A stretch of 64,000 bases of DNA from Coprinellus micaceus (GCA_951394405.1 OX596341.1:310001-374000), one strand, 5' to 3'; counted from the first letter of the stretch, positions 44,385-54,656 are shown. The notes: generated from the sequence alone by a model not told the origin. Numbers and translations are program-made.

Positions 44385-45921
44385 CCTACGAGAATGACCT
44401 CAAGAAGATGTGGGATGGCTACAGCGTGATCAGCAATGTCATTGTGAGTGTTTTCTCAGGTGCCCATGTGTCATACGGATTCTTATCTTACCTAGCTGTT
44501 CACTGCCCACTTCCCTGGAGCCAACATGAGCTCCTCTCCCCTGATCTCCTCCACCAACTCGTCAAAGGTACCTTCAAAGATCACCTTGTCGAATGGGTTG
44601 TGGAGTACTTGCTCAGGCAGCCAGATGGAAAGAAAAAAGTTGCAGAATTGGACCGCCGGTAAGCGCCCTCTTTTATGCTGATGCCACTGCTGTCGTCCTC
44701 ATGAAGTTATGCTAGCATCGCTGCTATTCCTCATTTCCCTGGACTATGTCGATTCGATGAAGGGCGAGGGTTTAAAGAGTGGACAGGCAACAACTCGAAG
44801 GTGCTCATGAAAGGATTCTTGCCTGCTATCACCGACCTTGTTCCTGAAGGGATGGTACACACCATTGCCGCATTTCTTGACTTCTGCTACCTTGCCCGGC
44901 GTTCGCAAATTGATGAAGATGTCCTCTTGAAGATGGACGAGGCTATCGAACGTTTCCATTGTGAACATGATGTGTTTATCCAGGAGGGTATACGCAAACA
45001 CTTTAACCTCCCCTGCCAGCACTCGTTAGTCCACTATCAACTTCTCGTTCAGATGTTTGGCACCCCGAATGGACTCTGCTTGTCCATCACAGAGTCCAAG
45101 CACATTACTGCCGTCAAGGACGCTTACCGACACTCAAGTCGTAACCAACCCCTTGGCGAAATGCTTCTCATAAACCAGCGGATGGACAAGCTGGCAGCCG
45201 CTCGGGATAAGCTCCAGCCACACATACCCCTGGAGCTTCGGGACCCCACAGATCATCGTCACACAATTCAGACCACCTGTGCCCCGCCACCAGAGAACCC
45301 ACTTCTGCTGAGCATGGACAACCGCGAACCAATGGAGGAGGATACAATGTTGGAGGAGAACCCGGTGGGATTGGTTACCTGTGAGGGAGATGTCCATCTC
45401 TCCAACTGCCCAGGTGAGCTCTCTGTTTGTTGCGTGCATGATCAATGTTGAACGGCCTGATTTTCAAAGCATCTGGATATCCCACGACCCTTCCCCTACT
45501 GCGGCGTCGCCTCAACATTCTGAACCTAGAAGAATTCATTCGCTGTTTCCTCTACGACCAAATACACCCCGAATCTGCTGAAATTGGAATGAACATCGCA
45601 CTGCCACTATGCCCGGAGGTTGACCCTAGCCTTCATATCAAGATATTTCACGCTGCGACCGTATTCTATCACGCACCCAGTGAAGTCTCTGGGATTGGCG
45701 GTATGAAGCGGGAAATCGTCCGAGCAACCCCATCATGGCACCGAGGTCCTCCCCAACATGACTGCATCTACATCGAGAGGGATCCTGAGCTCCCAGGCTT
45801 CCATGGACTCGGGGTTGCTCAGGTTCGTTTCTTTCTCTCTTTTTGGCATGATGGGACCAAATACAAATGCGCCTTCGTTCGGTGGTTTGAAACTTACGAC
45901 GCTGTGCCATGCAACAAGATG
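44385..45921 (+). pseudogene. Plavaka transposase C-terminal part (copy 1)
   Basis: The transposase resumes right after the ACAAG duplication (AYENDLKKMWDGYSVISNVI). It continues with the strongly conserved block ELLSPDLLHQLVKGTFKDHL (about 44528), FPGLCRFDEGRGFKEWTGNN (about 44735), the long exon 44801-45434 (SLVHYQLLVQMFGTPNGLCL; SITESKHITAVKDAYR) and the tail (SEVSGIGGMKREIVRATPSW). It is cut at about 45921 by the dispersed repeat, so the last part is lost. Most of this half is open, in contrast to the N-terminal half. Confidence 0.85.
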
Positions 45922-46752
45922 GGGCCTTTGGAGTGTGTGGTCTGTTTCCTTAGCTGTTTATTTGTAATCCAATGCAAACTACATCCCATTTCCAAATCCA
46001 AAAATAGTTAGGTGTGAGAATGTTCACAGCCACCCAAAAATGCCAAACATTGATATTTGGTCCAGTTTATTTGTAACACATACATATTGTTTGGGTTAGG
46101 TGGTTGAGGCTATATACTCCTGTTGTTCTATGCAAAAGAATGTTCTGAACCTGTTCTGTAGACTTGCAAACGCCTGATATTAACTGGAGCACTGCAGGCT
46201 GCTTGTTGCAGAATAAGAGCAAATCCATATATTTTGGTGTTTTCAAAGTTAGCAATGAACAAAGAGCAACATACAGACCATGTATGGAAGGTAGAAGCTA
46301 AAGCCTTTCTAAAAGAACTCAAATGATAATTATTGGACAAAAATTCACAGAGATATATAGCAAACAATCCAAACAGGGATAGTGTCATAGTGTCAGTAGA
46401 CTGTTCCACATGTGGAAGACAGTTGTGCTTAAACATGTTTTGGGGCTTATTAGCTTACAAAACATTTAAACAGATACATTATATGCATAGCTACACCCAT
46501 TCGGAGGCTGCTACTACTGCTGGGTATCAGTGGAACATGAGCTGTGGAAGGGTGGAACAGAAGGGGGAATATGGTGGAACAGAAGGTGGAATATGGAACA
46601 GATTTGGATCCCAATGGGGAAGTGGAATGGATATTTGGAACAGAAAGGTGGAATAGTGGAAGGGGGAACATGAGTGGAATGACCCCCTTAAGGCCCCATT
46701 GGAACACTAAATTAATAGGCCTTCAAGGGGGTCGTTCCATAGTGACTGAGAT
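45922..46752 (+). repeat. Third copy of the inverted-repeat arm sequence
   Basis: About 830 bp match the right arm (from CTTTGGAGTGTGTGG to GTGACTGAGATG) with perhaps 10 % divergence, including the TGGAA-rich part. One boundary is Plavaka sequence, the other a copia integrase fragment. No clear target duplication. Confidence 0.8.
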
Positions 46753-47266
46753 GCCATATGCACCAGGGAGAAGTACCTGCAGATTCACTGATGCCCATCT
46801 GTGCGAGATTGGCTGTAAAGCTTTTGTTCTGATTCAGCCTACTAAGTCTAACCCAAAAATCTTTGCTCGCTCGGTTGAATGCATTCTCGTTGGGTATGAG
46901 ATAAATTCAAAGGTGTATCGATGCTACCACAGGGTAATGAAGAAGGTCTACTCATCATACCACGTACAATTCCTGGAAACACATGAAGGACATTCACCCG
47001 ACATGCCAAACGTGGAGAAGACACCCAACACCAGGCCGCCTGCTCCATCCACCATTCCAGCTGTCGAGAAATCAGCATCCCTCCAACCCATCTTCGAGGA
47101 TGAAGAAGACAACATGGCGACACCACCTGCGCTATCTGAGCTCGGTGCGGTTCCACTTGGCCCACCACCTTGTGCCCAAACCGTTCCCCTTGATCCAACT
47201 GCTACCGTCAAGGAGGAGGAAGATCCTGCTCCGCCTGACCCTCCCGCCCCACCTGAGCCTTGCTGA
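46753..47266 (+). pseudogene. Copia integrase C-terminal fragment and Pro-rich linker
   Basis: The frame reads CEIGCKAFVLIQPTKSNPKI, then SVECILVGYEINSKVYRCYH and SYHVQFLETHEGH. This is the end of the copia integrase followed by a Pro/Glu-rich linker, stopping at 47266. It differs from copia-1 (a different family), has no RT, and starts exactly at the end of the dispersed repeat. Confidence 0.75.
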
Positions 47267-47349
47267 TCATCCAGAATTCTGACTTCGCATGTTGATAGAG
47301 AAATGCGGATATGGAAGGAGGTACAGGAATCGGCAAGATGTAAGGAGGA

Positions 47350-47732
47350 TGTAGAACGATGCAAGTATGACCCACTGTAAGCGGGGAGAGTTCGATGTTA
47401 GATTGAAAGTAAGTAGGGTATACAAGATACACACCTGTAAGTGGGGAGAGTTCGATGGGGACTCACCCACTTACAGTGTGGACTATATACTGTGGAGAAC
47501 AATAGATAACCTATATGCAGAACAATAAGAAAGAACAATAGATGTTCCATAAGTAGAGAACAATAGCAGTGAATGGAGATAAGGTGGAGATAAGAGAACA
47601 ATAAGTGCGAGTATAATGGGAATAATACAAGGCGGTTGTTGTTCTCTGTAGAACAATAGAAGATAAGTAAAACGTTCAAAATAGAGGTATTCTTTGCAGA
47701 GATAGAGTTGACATGAGCATTGTCTTCCAACA
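47350..47732 (-). repeat. 3' LTR of copia-1
   Basis: 383 bp, TGTTGGAAG start and CTACA end in element orientation. It is preceded by the polypurine tract and matches the 5' LTR and the solo LTR at 7107. Confidence 0.95.
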
Positions 47733-47744
47733 CACCCCCTCAAT
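47733..47744 (-). other. Polypurine tract of copia-1
   Basis: Minus strand ATTGAGGGGGTG directly precedes the 3' LTR start, about 15 bp after the pol stop. Confidence 0.85.
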
Positions 47745-47759
47745 GTAATGTCTCTGTAT

Positions 47760-50700
47760 TTACTCGAGTCCAAGAGCAAGTCGATGACGTTCAACGGCAG
47801 GTTTGGGTAAAGGTTTAGTAAATATATCAGCGATCATATCGGTAGTAGATAAAAAGTGAACAGTAATGTCGCCCCGCTTGATAGCATCCTGAATCCAATG
47901 CATCTTTATATTGATGTGCTTCATTCGGCTGTGGAGTTCTGGGTTCGGGAGAACCTTGAGTGCGGATTGGTTGTCGACCATGAGTGGTGAGGGAGTAGAG
48001 ACGTCATGACCAAGTTCCTTCAGGAGTGTGCGCATCCAGATGATGTCCCTTCCAGCGCTCGACGCGGAGACGTACTCTGCCTCTGTTGAGGAGTCTGCCA
48101 CCGTCGATTGCTTCTTTGCTGACCAACTAACTGCTCCTGATCCCATTTTAATGACAAATCCAGATGTGGATCGTCGTGTGTCAAGGCACCCAGCATGATC
48201 TGTGTTGCTGTATGCTTGGAAGAGTTCTGAAGACATCTTGCTACCATTGTTACGATAGGTGAGCTTCAGATCTTTGGTTCCCTTGAGGTAACGGAATAGG
48301 TGCTTGACTGCTTTCCAATGCATAGGTCCGGGGTTGGAGTTGTATTGGGCTAGTTTGGCAACAGCGTAGGTGATGTCAGGATGTGTTGCAATCATAAGGT
48401 ATATCAGGGCGCCGATGGCATTCATGTATGGGACGTTCTTCATCATCTCGTCGTCAGCCTTGTTTGGAATGTACTTGGTGAGAGTAGCACCGCTTCCTGG
48501 ATCCATTGGAGTTCCTACTGGGTAGCAGTCCTCCATCTTGAATCGCGCAAGCATGTCGAGGATGTATTGAGTCTGGGATAGGCGCATGACTCGGTTCTCG
48601 CGGTCGTAGTCAACCTTGATTCCAAGTAGGTACGAGGTGGGTCCGAGATCCTTGATCTTGAAGACCTTGGCAAGGGAGTCCTTGAGCCATTGGATCTTTT
48701 CTTGGCTTTTCGAGGTTATGGTGATGTCGTCAACGAAGACTGGTACAACAATACGGGTCCCATCCATCTCCCAGACATAGATAGCTGGGTCAGATTTTAT
48801 TTGGGTGAATCCGATCGCTTCAAGCTCTGATGCTAGCTTTTGGTACCATAGTCGTCCGCTCTGTTTCAAGCCATATAAACCTTTCTTCAGCCGGCACACC
48901 CATCTCCATCCCTTTGAGTCTGGATTCTTGATCTCAAACCCTGGCGCTTGCTCCATGTAGACTTTGTATTGCTCCTCGATTGTTCCGTTGAGGTAGGCAT
49001 TGTCGATGACAATGGTCTCGATGAAGTGTCCTTCCATGGCGGCTTGGGCGAAGATCGCGTGGATTGATGTGAGACGAGATGCAGGTGCCCATGTCTGATC
49101 GTAGTCTACTCCAGGCATTTGGGAGTATCCCTTGGCAACAAGTCGAGCCTTGTAGCGGTCGATTGTGCCATCTGCCTTTCGTTTGATGAGGAAGACCCAT
49201 TGTGATCCAGCAACCTTTCGTCCCTCTGGTAGTTCGACTAGTTCCCAAGTGCCATTGGTGGTTAGGGCGTCAATCTCAACCTGTGCTGTGGTCTGCCAGT
49301 GTTCACCATCTAGTCCTGCGAAGGCTTCCCAGTGTGTCCGAGGCGCATCTCCTGGACGGCGTGTAGCTGCTCCCAGTGCTTTGTCCTGTGCCATGTAGAA
49401 TGCCATTTCCATGCCTTGGTCAAGAGTCAGGGGCTCTTCCAGGGGGACATGGTATAGACTGATGAGAGAATCAAGTATACTGGTGGCACGTAGTGCATCT
49501 TCCATGTCTACAGGTTTGTCGTCAAGGTCAAAGTCCTCAGCTGCAATTGGTTGTACAGGTTCGTCGTCATCATCATCGTCTTCATCCTCATCCTCATCCT
49601 CTGTTTCGGGTAGCTGATTGTTTCTCTGTGCACCCCCTCGATCTGCTACCTGTTCACCCCCTTCACGCCTGGCTACTGGAATTGTACCACGTCTCCCTTT
49701 TCCACTCGTGAGTTGGTAGTCCTTGACGGCCGTTGCCATTTTCCGTACGGGCCGGGAGCTTTGTGCTACTAGTGGTGGAGCTTTCAGAACTTTTGCCTTG
49801 CGAGGGATTGATTCGCGAGGGGGAGGGGGAGGTGGCCGGGTGCGTTTCTGGGCAGGTGCTGGAGGTGCGACCAGTGCTGGAGGAGGTAGTTCTGGGAACA
49901 TGGGTCCATCCTCAGCTGGTGCAGGGAGCCCTGGGAACAAGGCAGGTATTGGTAGCAGCTGTTTTGTTGAGGGAGTAGATGAGGGATCCCTTTTCGTAGG
50001 AGTAGGTGGAATTGACGGATGAACAGACAGTTGCTGTGTGGCTGGTGTCTTAGGCTCAGTCTTAGGAGGTCGCTCGGGAGTCCGAGGTGCTGCTTGGTCT
50101 CCATCGTCATCATTGTCGCTCTTGTCTGATCCGTCATCTGGATGGTCATGGGGAGGCGGTGGTGGCGCGATGGGAGCATGAGGTGGTGCAAGAGGTGGAT
50201 TCTCCGGTTCAAGATCGGCGTCTGGCCAGATGTCCCTAATGCCTATAGGCGTGTATGCCTGTTCATTCCCTACAGTTGAGAGACCAGGGAAGGTGCTTTC
50301 AGCGAAGATAACATCCCGGGATATGGTGATCTTCTTCGTCACTGGATTGTAGCATTTCCAGCCTTTGTAGCCTGGTTCAAAGCTGATAAAGACACAAGGC
50401 TCCGTGTGTGACTGGAGGTTCTTGCAGTCCTTGCGCAATACATGGACGTATACGCGGCAGCCAAATACTAGGTGCATGGACAGATCAGGCTTTGCTTTAT
50501 GCCAGACTTCATAGGAGGTAGTATTCGACAACGTAGAGGATGGGGTCGCATTCAGGATGTCTGTGTAATAGAGTATAGCTGCACCCCAGAACATCATGGG
50601 AAGGTGTGCTTGGTTGAGCATGGCAGTGACCCCTTCAGTTAGCGTGCGATTGAGTCGTTCGCTGACACCGTTCTGTTGAGGTGTGGCTTTAATTGTGTGT

Positions 50701-51674
50701 TGCCGTGCAATACCAAGTCCCTTGCACCATTGAATGAAGTCGTTCCCCATGTATTCCCCTCCTTTATCATCACGGAGTTCCTTGACCTTTGTGCCGAGCT
50801 TTCGCTTACTCTTGGCAACAAAGTCTTTGAAGGCTTGGAATGCGTCACTCTTGTGTTTCAGGAGGGTGACCTCCTTGAACCGCGAGTGGTCATCAATGAA
50901 TGTGATCCAGTATTGATAGCTGATTGGTGTCTGTACAGCAAGGGGTCCATGGAGGTCCGAGTGAATCCGTCCAAGGAGCTCTGTTGAGCGATTCGCTGAT
51001 AGCTTTGGGAATGGATCCCGATGTTGCTTCCCTGCAATGCAGTGTTCGCAGGTGTCGTTGAGTTCCATGCCCTCCTTCACCAGGATGCCAGTGGCCAAGT
51101 CTTGGCGCATAAGCGTCTCCAGACGATCCTTCCCAATGTGTCCTAACCTCTGATGTAATAGTTCCTTCTCGATCTTGGAGATGTAGGCTGCCTCCGTTTC
51201 CGTGTTTTTGAGTGTTGTCCCATTGAGAGATCCAACAGTTCTGTCAATGGTAGCTGTTAGGAGTAGCTCGCCATTCTTGAAGAAGTCAAGCAAGTCTCCT
51301 TCAATTACGACACACATTTTGCTCTTCTTAACAATGGAGAGGATCAAGAATAGGTTATTGCGAAGTGCAGGAACATATGGTACATCGTTGAATATCACAG
51401 TCTGACCAACCTTTCCGTATATACGAGGCGTGAAACAGACTTCCCCCTTTCCTGTAGCCCAGACGATCTCGTTGTTAGCGAGAGATACAGCAATTTTCAC
51501 CACAACCATGTTACGGATCCACTTGCGATTGGGTGTCATATGTGAGGTTGCACCTGAGTCTGGGTTCCAGGAAGTATTAGTGGGGTTGTTACAAGCTCGG
51601 CAGATAAGGGGACTTGCGATGTGGGCAACACTGGCCATCATGACGCTCTCCTCAGCAGTCGCTGCTGTGGTAGG
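47760..51674 (-). CDS. pol: Copia-1 Pol region: protease, integrase, reverse transcriptase, RNase H
   Basis: The open frame covers 1293 codons from 51641 and continues a few codons further back to the nested LTR at 51674. In order: protease (WNPDSGATSHMTPN); GAG-pre-integrase (LLHQRLGHIGKDRLE, CEHCIAGKQHRDPF); DDE integrase (HSDLHGPLAV, FIDDHSRF, DDKGGEYMGNDF, QQNGVSERLNRT); a 200-residue Pro- and acidic-rich linker; reverse transcriptase (GTWELVELPEGRKVAGSQWV, and FVDD at the active site); and RNase H (DHAGCLDTRRSTSGFV, KKQSTVADSSTEAEYVSAS). No stop interrupts it. In the undisturbed element it would be fused to gag: the reading frame is preserved across the GTAGG target site once the nested LTR is ignored. 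Confidence 0.95.
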   Translation of the reverse strand, partial: PTTAATAEESVMMASVAHIASPLICRACNNPTNTSWNPDSGATSHMTPNRKWIRNMVVVKIAVSLANNEIVWATGKGEVCFTPRIYGKVGQTVIFNDVPYVPALRNNLFLILSIVKKSKMCVVIEGDLLDFFKNGELLLTATIDRTVGSLNGTTLKNTETEAAYISKIEKELLHQRLGHIGKDRLETLMRQDLATGILVKEGMELNDTCEHCIAGKQHRDPFPKLSANRSTELLGRIHSDLHGPLAVQTPISYQYWITFIDDHSRFKEVTLLKHKSDAFQAFKDFVAKSKRKLGTKVKELRDDKGGEYMGNDFIQWCKGLGIARQHTIKATPQQNGVSERLNRTLTEGVTAMLNQAHLPMMFWGAAILYYTDILNATPSSTLSNTTSYEVWHKAKPDLSMHLVFGCRVYVHVLRKDCKNLQSHTEPCVFISFEPGYKGWKCYNPVTKKITISRDVIFAESTFPGLSTVGNEQAYTPIGIRDIWPDADLEPENPPLAPPHAPIAPPPPPHDHPDDGSDKSDNDDDGDQAAPRTPERPPKTEPKTPATQQLSVHPSIPPTPTKRDPSSTPSTKQLLPIPALFPGLPAPAEDGPMFPELPPPALVAPPAPAQKRTRPPPPPPRESIPRKAKVLKAPPLVAQSSRPVRKMATAVKDYQLTSGKGRRGTIPVARREGGEQVADRGGAQRNNQLPETEDEDEDEDDDDDDEPVQPIAAEDFDLDDKPVDMEDALRATSILDSLISLYHVPLEEPLTLDQGMEMAFYMAQDKALGAATRRPGDAPRTHWEAFAGLDGEHWQTTAQVEIDALTTNGTWELVELPEGRKVAGSQWVFLIKRKADGTIDRYKARLVAKGYSQMPGVDYDQTWAPASRLTSIHAIFAQAAMEGHFIETIVIDNAYLNGTIEEQYKVYMEQAPGFEIKNPDSKGWRWVCRLKKGLYGLKQSGRLWYQKLASELEAIGFTQIKSDPAIYVWEMDGTRIVVPVFVDDITITSKSQEKIQWLKDSLAKVFKIKDLGPTSYLLGIKVDYDRENRVMRLSQTQYILDMLARFKMEDCYPVGTPMDPGSGATLTKYIPNKADDEMMKNVPYMNAIGALIYLMIATHPDITYAVAKLAQYNSNPGPMHWKAVKHLFRYLKGTKDLKLTYRNNGSKMSSELFQAYSNTDHAGCLDTRRSTSGFVIKMGSGAVSWSAKKQSTVADSSTEAEYVSASSAGRDIIWMRTLLKELGHDVSTPSPLMVDNQSALKVLPNPELHSRMKHINIKMHWIQDAIKRGDITVHFLSTTDMIADIFTKPLPKPAVERHRLALGLE

Positions 51675-52424
51675 TGTTACGACTCGGTTGGGGTGTCTCC
51701 AACAGTCGGCTCTGTCTGGTCAATCTCTGGCATGCTTGATATTGGCGATCGTAGTCGTTCTACCAGTGTGCACGGTTTGGCGGCCGTACGTCACATCTTA
51801 AGTCGGGGGCAATGTCGACGATCGTTTCTCTCTGTTTCTTCTAGGTCTGGGTCGTAGGTGCCGTCGTCGCGGTCTTGGTTATTCCCTTCATTGGGATCTT
51901 CTTAGAGGATGAGGTCTTTCGTGGTGTCTAAGGGTTGCTTGACATCGTCAATATGTGCGAGTTTTAGAATGGTGGTTGAGCTTCGGTTTCCACCGGTTAT
52001 CGTAGAGAGGGGAAACGGGAGAGTAGGATGAGGGTAGTCACAAGGTTGATACAAGAATAACAAGCTAAAGTACATCAGTATGTAGTAAGGGTATATATGC
52101 TGAGAGGTACAAGTCGCTATGAGTCACTATAAGTCCAAGCTGAGTCAGAGCATGACTGCGTATACTACGGAATGCTGCGTCGAGCTGCGTAAAAGTAAGC
52201 AGAACCGCACAAGCTGAGTAAAACAAAGCTGCGCAAGGCTGCGCCTGTACGCATCATACAAACTGCACAAAGCTGCGCTAAACGAGTCATACAATACAAA
52301 TCATAAAAGAACGGGCGTCTAGCGCTAGTGAAAGAGATAGCCGCTGGAAGATAAAAAGAGTCCATGACAAGATAAGAAAAAAAGATAGGGGCAAAAGATA
52401 TAGTACGCGAAGCTAAACATAACA
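51675..52424 (-). mobile_element. Solo LTR of the gypsy family, short variant, inside copia-1
   Basis: A 750-bp LTR with TGTTACGACTC and CATAACA ends is flanked by the perfect duplication GTAGG (51670-51674 and 52425-52429). It sits at the gag-pol junction of copia-1. Same short variant as the 3' LTR at 15570. Confidence 0.95.
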
Positions 52425-52962
52425 GTAGGTGTCTCAGTGATCTTGGCCTTCTGTGAGTTCTGGACGTGGCAGTCCTTGTCCTTGTGTGTGTTCTGCCAAC
52501 CATGGACCTTGCACCTGTACTTTGCCTTCTTCTTCAGGGCAGCTGTAGCTACCTGAAGAGCGGCGGATGTCCCCTCAGCAAGCTGAGTGTTGCAGGTGAG
52601 GGAGTTGGCCTTGCGAAGGTGATCGAGGACTTCAAGGGGATTGTCGTCCCCAGTGGAGATGTGGTTGAGCGTATTGTGGAGGATGGTATCATCCTTGCCA
52701 AGACCAATGGGGATCATGCTGATTGCAAGATCGCGCGAGATGAGCAGCCGTGTATCCTTCCTCGAAAGTAGAGGGCGTAAGGAGTTCATATGCTCCCCGA
52801 CTGGTGGATTGAATTGTTGTTGTTCCTCCATCTGATGTTGTTTGGGAGGAGATGGTGATGGTCTGTGTCGTCTCTGCAATGTATTCTGCTCCTTGCAGGA
52901 GGAGCGCAGTGAGACATGAGGCGTGCGCCATGCAACGCGATCCAAAGTCGGAGTAGGTCTCC
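52425..52962 (-). pseudogene. gag: Copia-1 Gag, C-terminal part
   Basis: Minus-strand frames contain TLLIS-type gag helices (LRPLLSRKDTRLLISRDLAI) and a zinc-knuckle-like motif (YRCKVHGWQNTHKDKDCHV), then run into the GTAGG site. The upstream portion (YSDFGSRCMAHASCLTALLL) is in another frame, so one frameshift lies between about 52700 and 52900. Confidence 0.75.
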
Positions 52963-53285
52963 TGTTGGAAGACAATGCTCATGTCAACTCTATCTCTACA
53001 AAGAATACCTCTATTTCGAATGTTTTACTTATCTTCTATTGTTCTACAGAGAACAACAACCGCCTTGTATTATTCCCATTATACTCGCACTTATTGTTCT
53101 TTTATCTCCACTTTATCTCCATTCACTGCTATTGTTCTCTACTTATGGAACGTCTATTGTTCTTTCTTATTGTTCCACATATAGGTTATCTATTGTTCTC
53201 CACAGTATATAGTCCACACTGTAAGTGGGTGAGTCCCCATCGAACTCTCCCCACTTACAGTGGGTCATACTTGCATTGTTCTACA
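52963..53285 (+). mobile_element. Solo LTR of the copia-1 family inside copia-1 gag, opposite orientation
   Basis: A 323-bp LTR is flanked by the perfect duplication TCTCC (52958-52962 and 53286-53290). It lacks 60 bp present in the 383-bp versions. The deletion lies between the two copies of TCGAACTCTCCCCACTTACAG, as expected from recombination or slippage between direct repeats. Confidence 0.95.
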
Positions 53286-53637
53286 TCTCCTTCTCAAAGC
53301 CCAAGGACCTCATCCAAAGTGCCATCATCTCCTGAAGGACACTGATGCGAGAGCCAGAAGTCTTGGGCTGGTAGGTTTCCAAGAGCTTCTCCCAGATAGC
53401 AGCGATGTCGGTGACTTGGATGCCGGAGAGGACGGTCTCGAGTTGGGAGTGGTCAAGAGTAGACCGGACATAGCCGATGAGCTTGGAGCAGCGACTGGCA
53501 TAGTCAGACTTGACCTTGTCGTCGGCATTGCTCCCAGGTTTTTTCTCTTCCCCAGTGAGGATGCCGTAGGCGTTGAGGTCGAAGGCCTTGTTCTCAACAG
53601 AGAACTTCCACTGCTGCACAGTGTAGGCCATGAGCAT
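53286..53637 (-). pseudogene. gag: Copia-1 Gag, N-terminal part (UBN2-like)
   Basis: The frame reads MLMAYTVQQWKFSVENKAFD, SDYASRCSKLIGYVRSTLDH and IWEKLLETYQPKTSGS, typical of UBN2-type copia gag. It is cut at the TCTCC insertion site. The ATG at 53637 is the best visible start. A GTG just upstream sits where related proteins would be expected to start. Confidence 0.8.
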
Positions 53638-54258
53638 GATGGGCGAGGACGTAGTGGTAGAGTCCACGATGGTAGGTGATGAAGAATGGTAGGTGATGAA
53701 GAATGGGAGAGGATAAAAATGATAGGTACAAAACGATAAGAGATAGGTGATAGGTAAAGTGCCTGTGATTTTGTAGGTAAAACAGACCAATACGTAGATA
53801 TCCTAAAAAGGAGTTGAAGTTTTACACTAAGATCCACAGAGGGAACCCCACTGTCACTTTGAGTACTGGTTACTGAAAGCATTTGGATGGAGGGAGAACT
53901 ACCATTGCGTCATTTCCCCAGTCCAACTGAATCAGGCCTCTCAAAGAAGGATCACTACTCTAATTCCGCAGACGGTAAGCGTCTGTGGACTTCCTGATAG
54001 CTTCTTTCCCGTAGTGGAAACGCTTGCCGTGGGGTAGAAGGTGGTAATGGAAGTTGATACGTACTCCTGAGTATCAGGAGGGGTAGTGGAATGTAAGTAG
54101 CGAAATGTAAATAGTGAAAGTGAAGATAGTGAAGATGTGAAGGGAGATAGGCTTCAGGTGGAGATATCACACGAGAAGAGGCCGTAGGCTATGGGTGATC
54201 GAGGGGCAGTAGAGCAGTTACCGCGGTGTCTGATAACGGATGGTGTGATCAGAGGAGC
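53638..54258 (-). other. Copia-1 leader
   Basis: About 620 bp between gag and the primer-binding site. It holds no conserved ORF and is presumably the untranslated leader with packaging signals. Confidence 0.6.
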
Positions 54259-54273
54259 CTGGGGCTCATAACT
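54259..54273 (-). other. Primer-binding site of copia-1 (half tRNA-iMet)
   Basis: In element orientation AGTTATGAGCCCCAG follows the LTR end directly. It is complementary to the anticodon stem-loop of initiator tRNA-Met (CUCAUAAC), the copia/Ty5 style of internal tRNA priming. Confidence 0.8.
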
Positions 54274-54656
54274 TGTAGAACGATGCAAGTATGACCCACT
54301 GTAAGTGGGGAGAGTTCGATGTTAGATTGAAAGTAAGTAGGGTATACAAGATACGCACCTGTAAGTGGGGAGAGTTCGATGGGGACTCACCCACTTACAG
54401 TGTGGACTATATACTGTGGAGAACAATAGATAACCTATATGCGGAACAATAGGAAAGAACAATAGATGTTCCATAAGTAGAGAACAATAGTAGTGAATGG
54501 AGATAAGGTGGAGATAAGAGAACAATAAGTGCGAGTATAATGGGAATAATACAAGGTGGTTGCTGTTCTCTGTAGAACAATAGAAGATAAGTAAAATGTT
54601 CGAAATAGGGGTATTCTTTGTGGAGATAGAGTTGACATGAGCATTGTCTTCCAACA
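54274..54656 (-). repeat. 5' LTR of copia-1
   Basis: 383 bp; about 97 % identical to the 3' LTR, with only transitions between them in my hand comparison. Confidence 0.95.

Larger units (their letters stand above)
47350..54656 (-). mobile_element. Ty1/copia-1 element, nearly complete, with two nested solo LTRs
   Basis: Minus-strand element: 5' LTR 54274-54656, half-tRNA primer site, leader, gag, pol, polypurine tract, 3' LTR 47350-47732. The two 383-bp LTRs differ at about 12 sites by my comparison, all transitions. The outer flanks (GAGGA and GATTT) do not match, so the target duplication is lost or the ends come from different events. Gag-pol is a single ORF plan interrupted at 52963-53285 and 51675-52424 by later insertions, plus one frame change in gag. 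Confidence 0.9.

Noticed and set aside
52923..53345. ORFs of 70-148 codons at 7.1, 47.5, 53.0 and 54.5 kb with near-identical proteins
   Set aside because: They are translations of the copia-1 LTR, which has TG/CA ends and target duplications, not genes.
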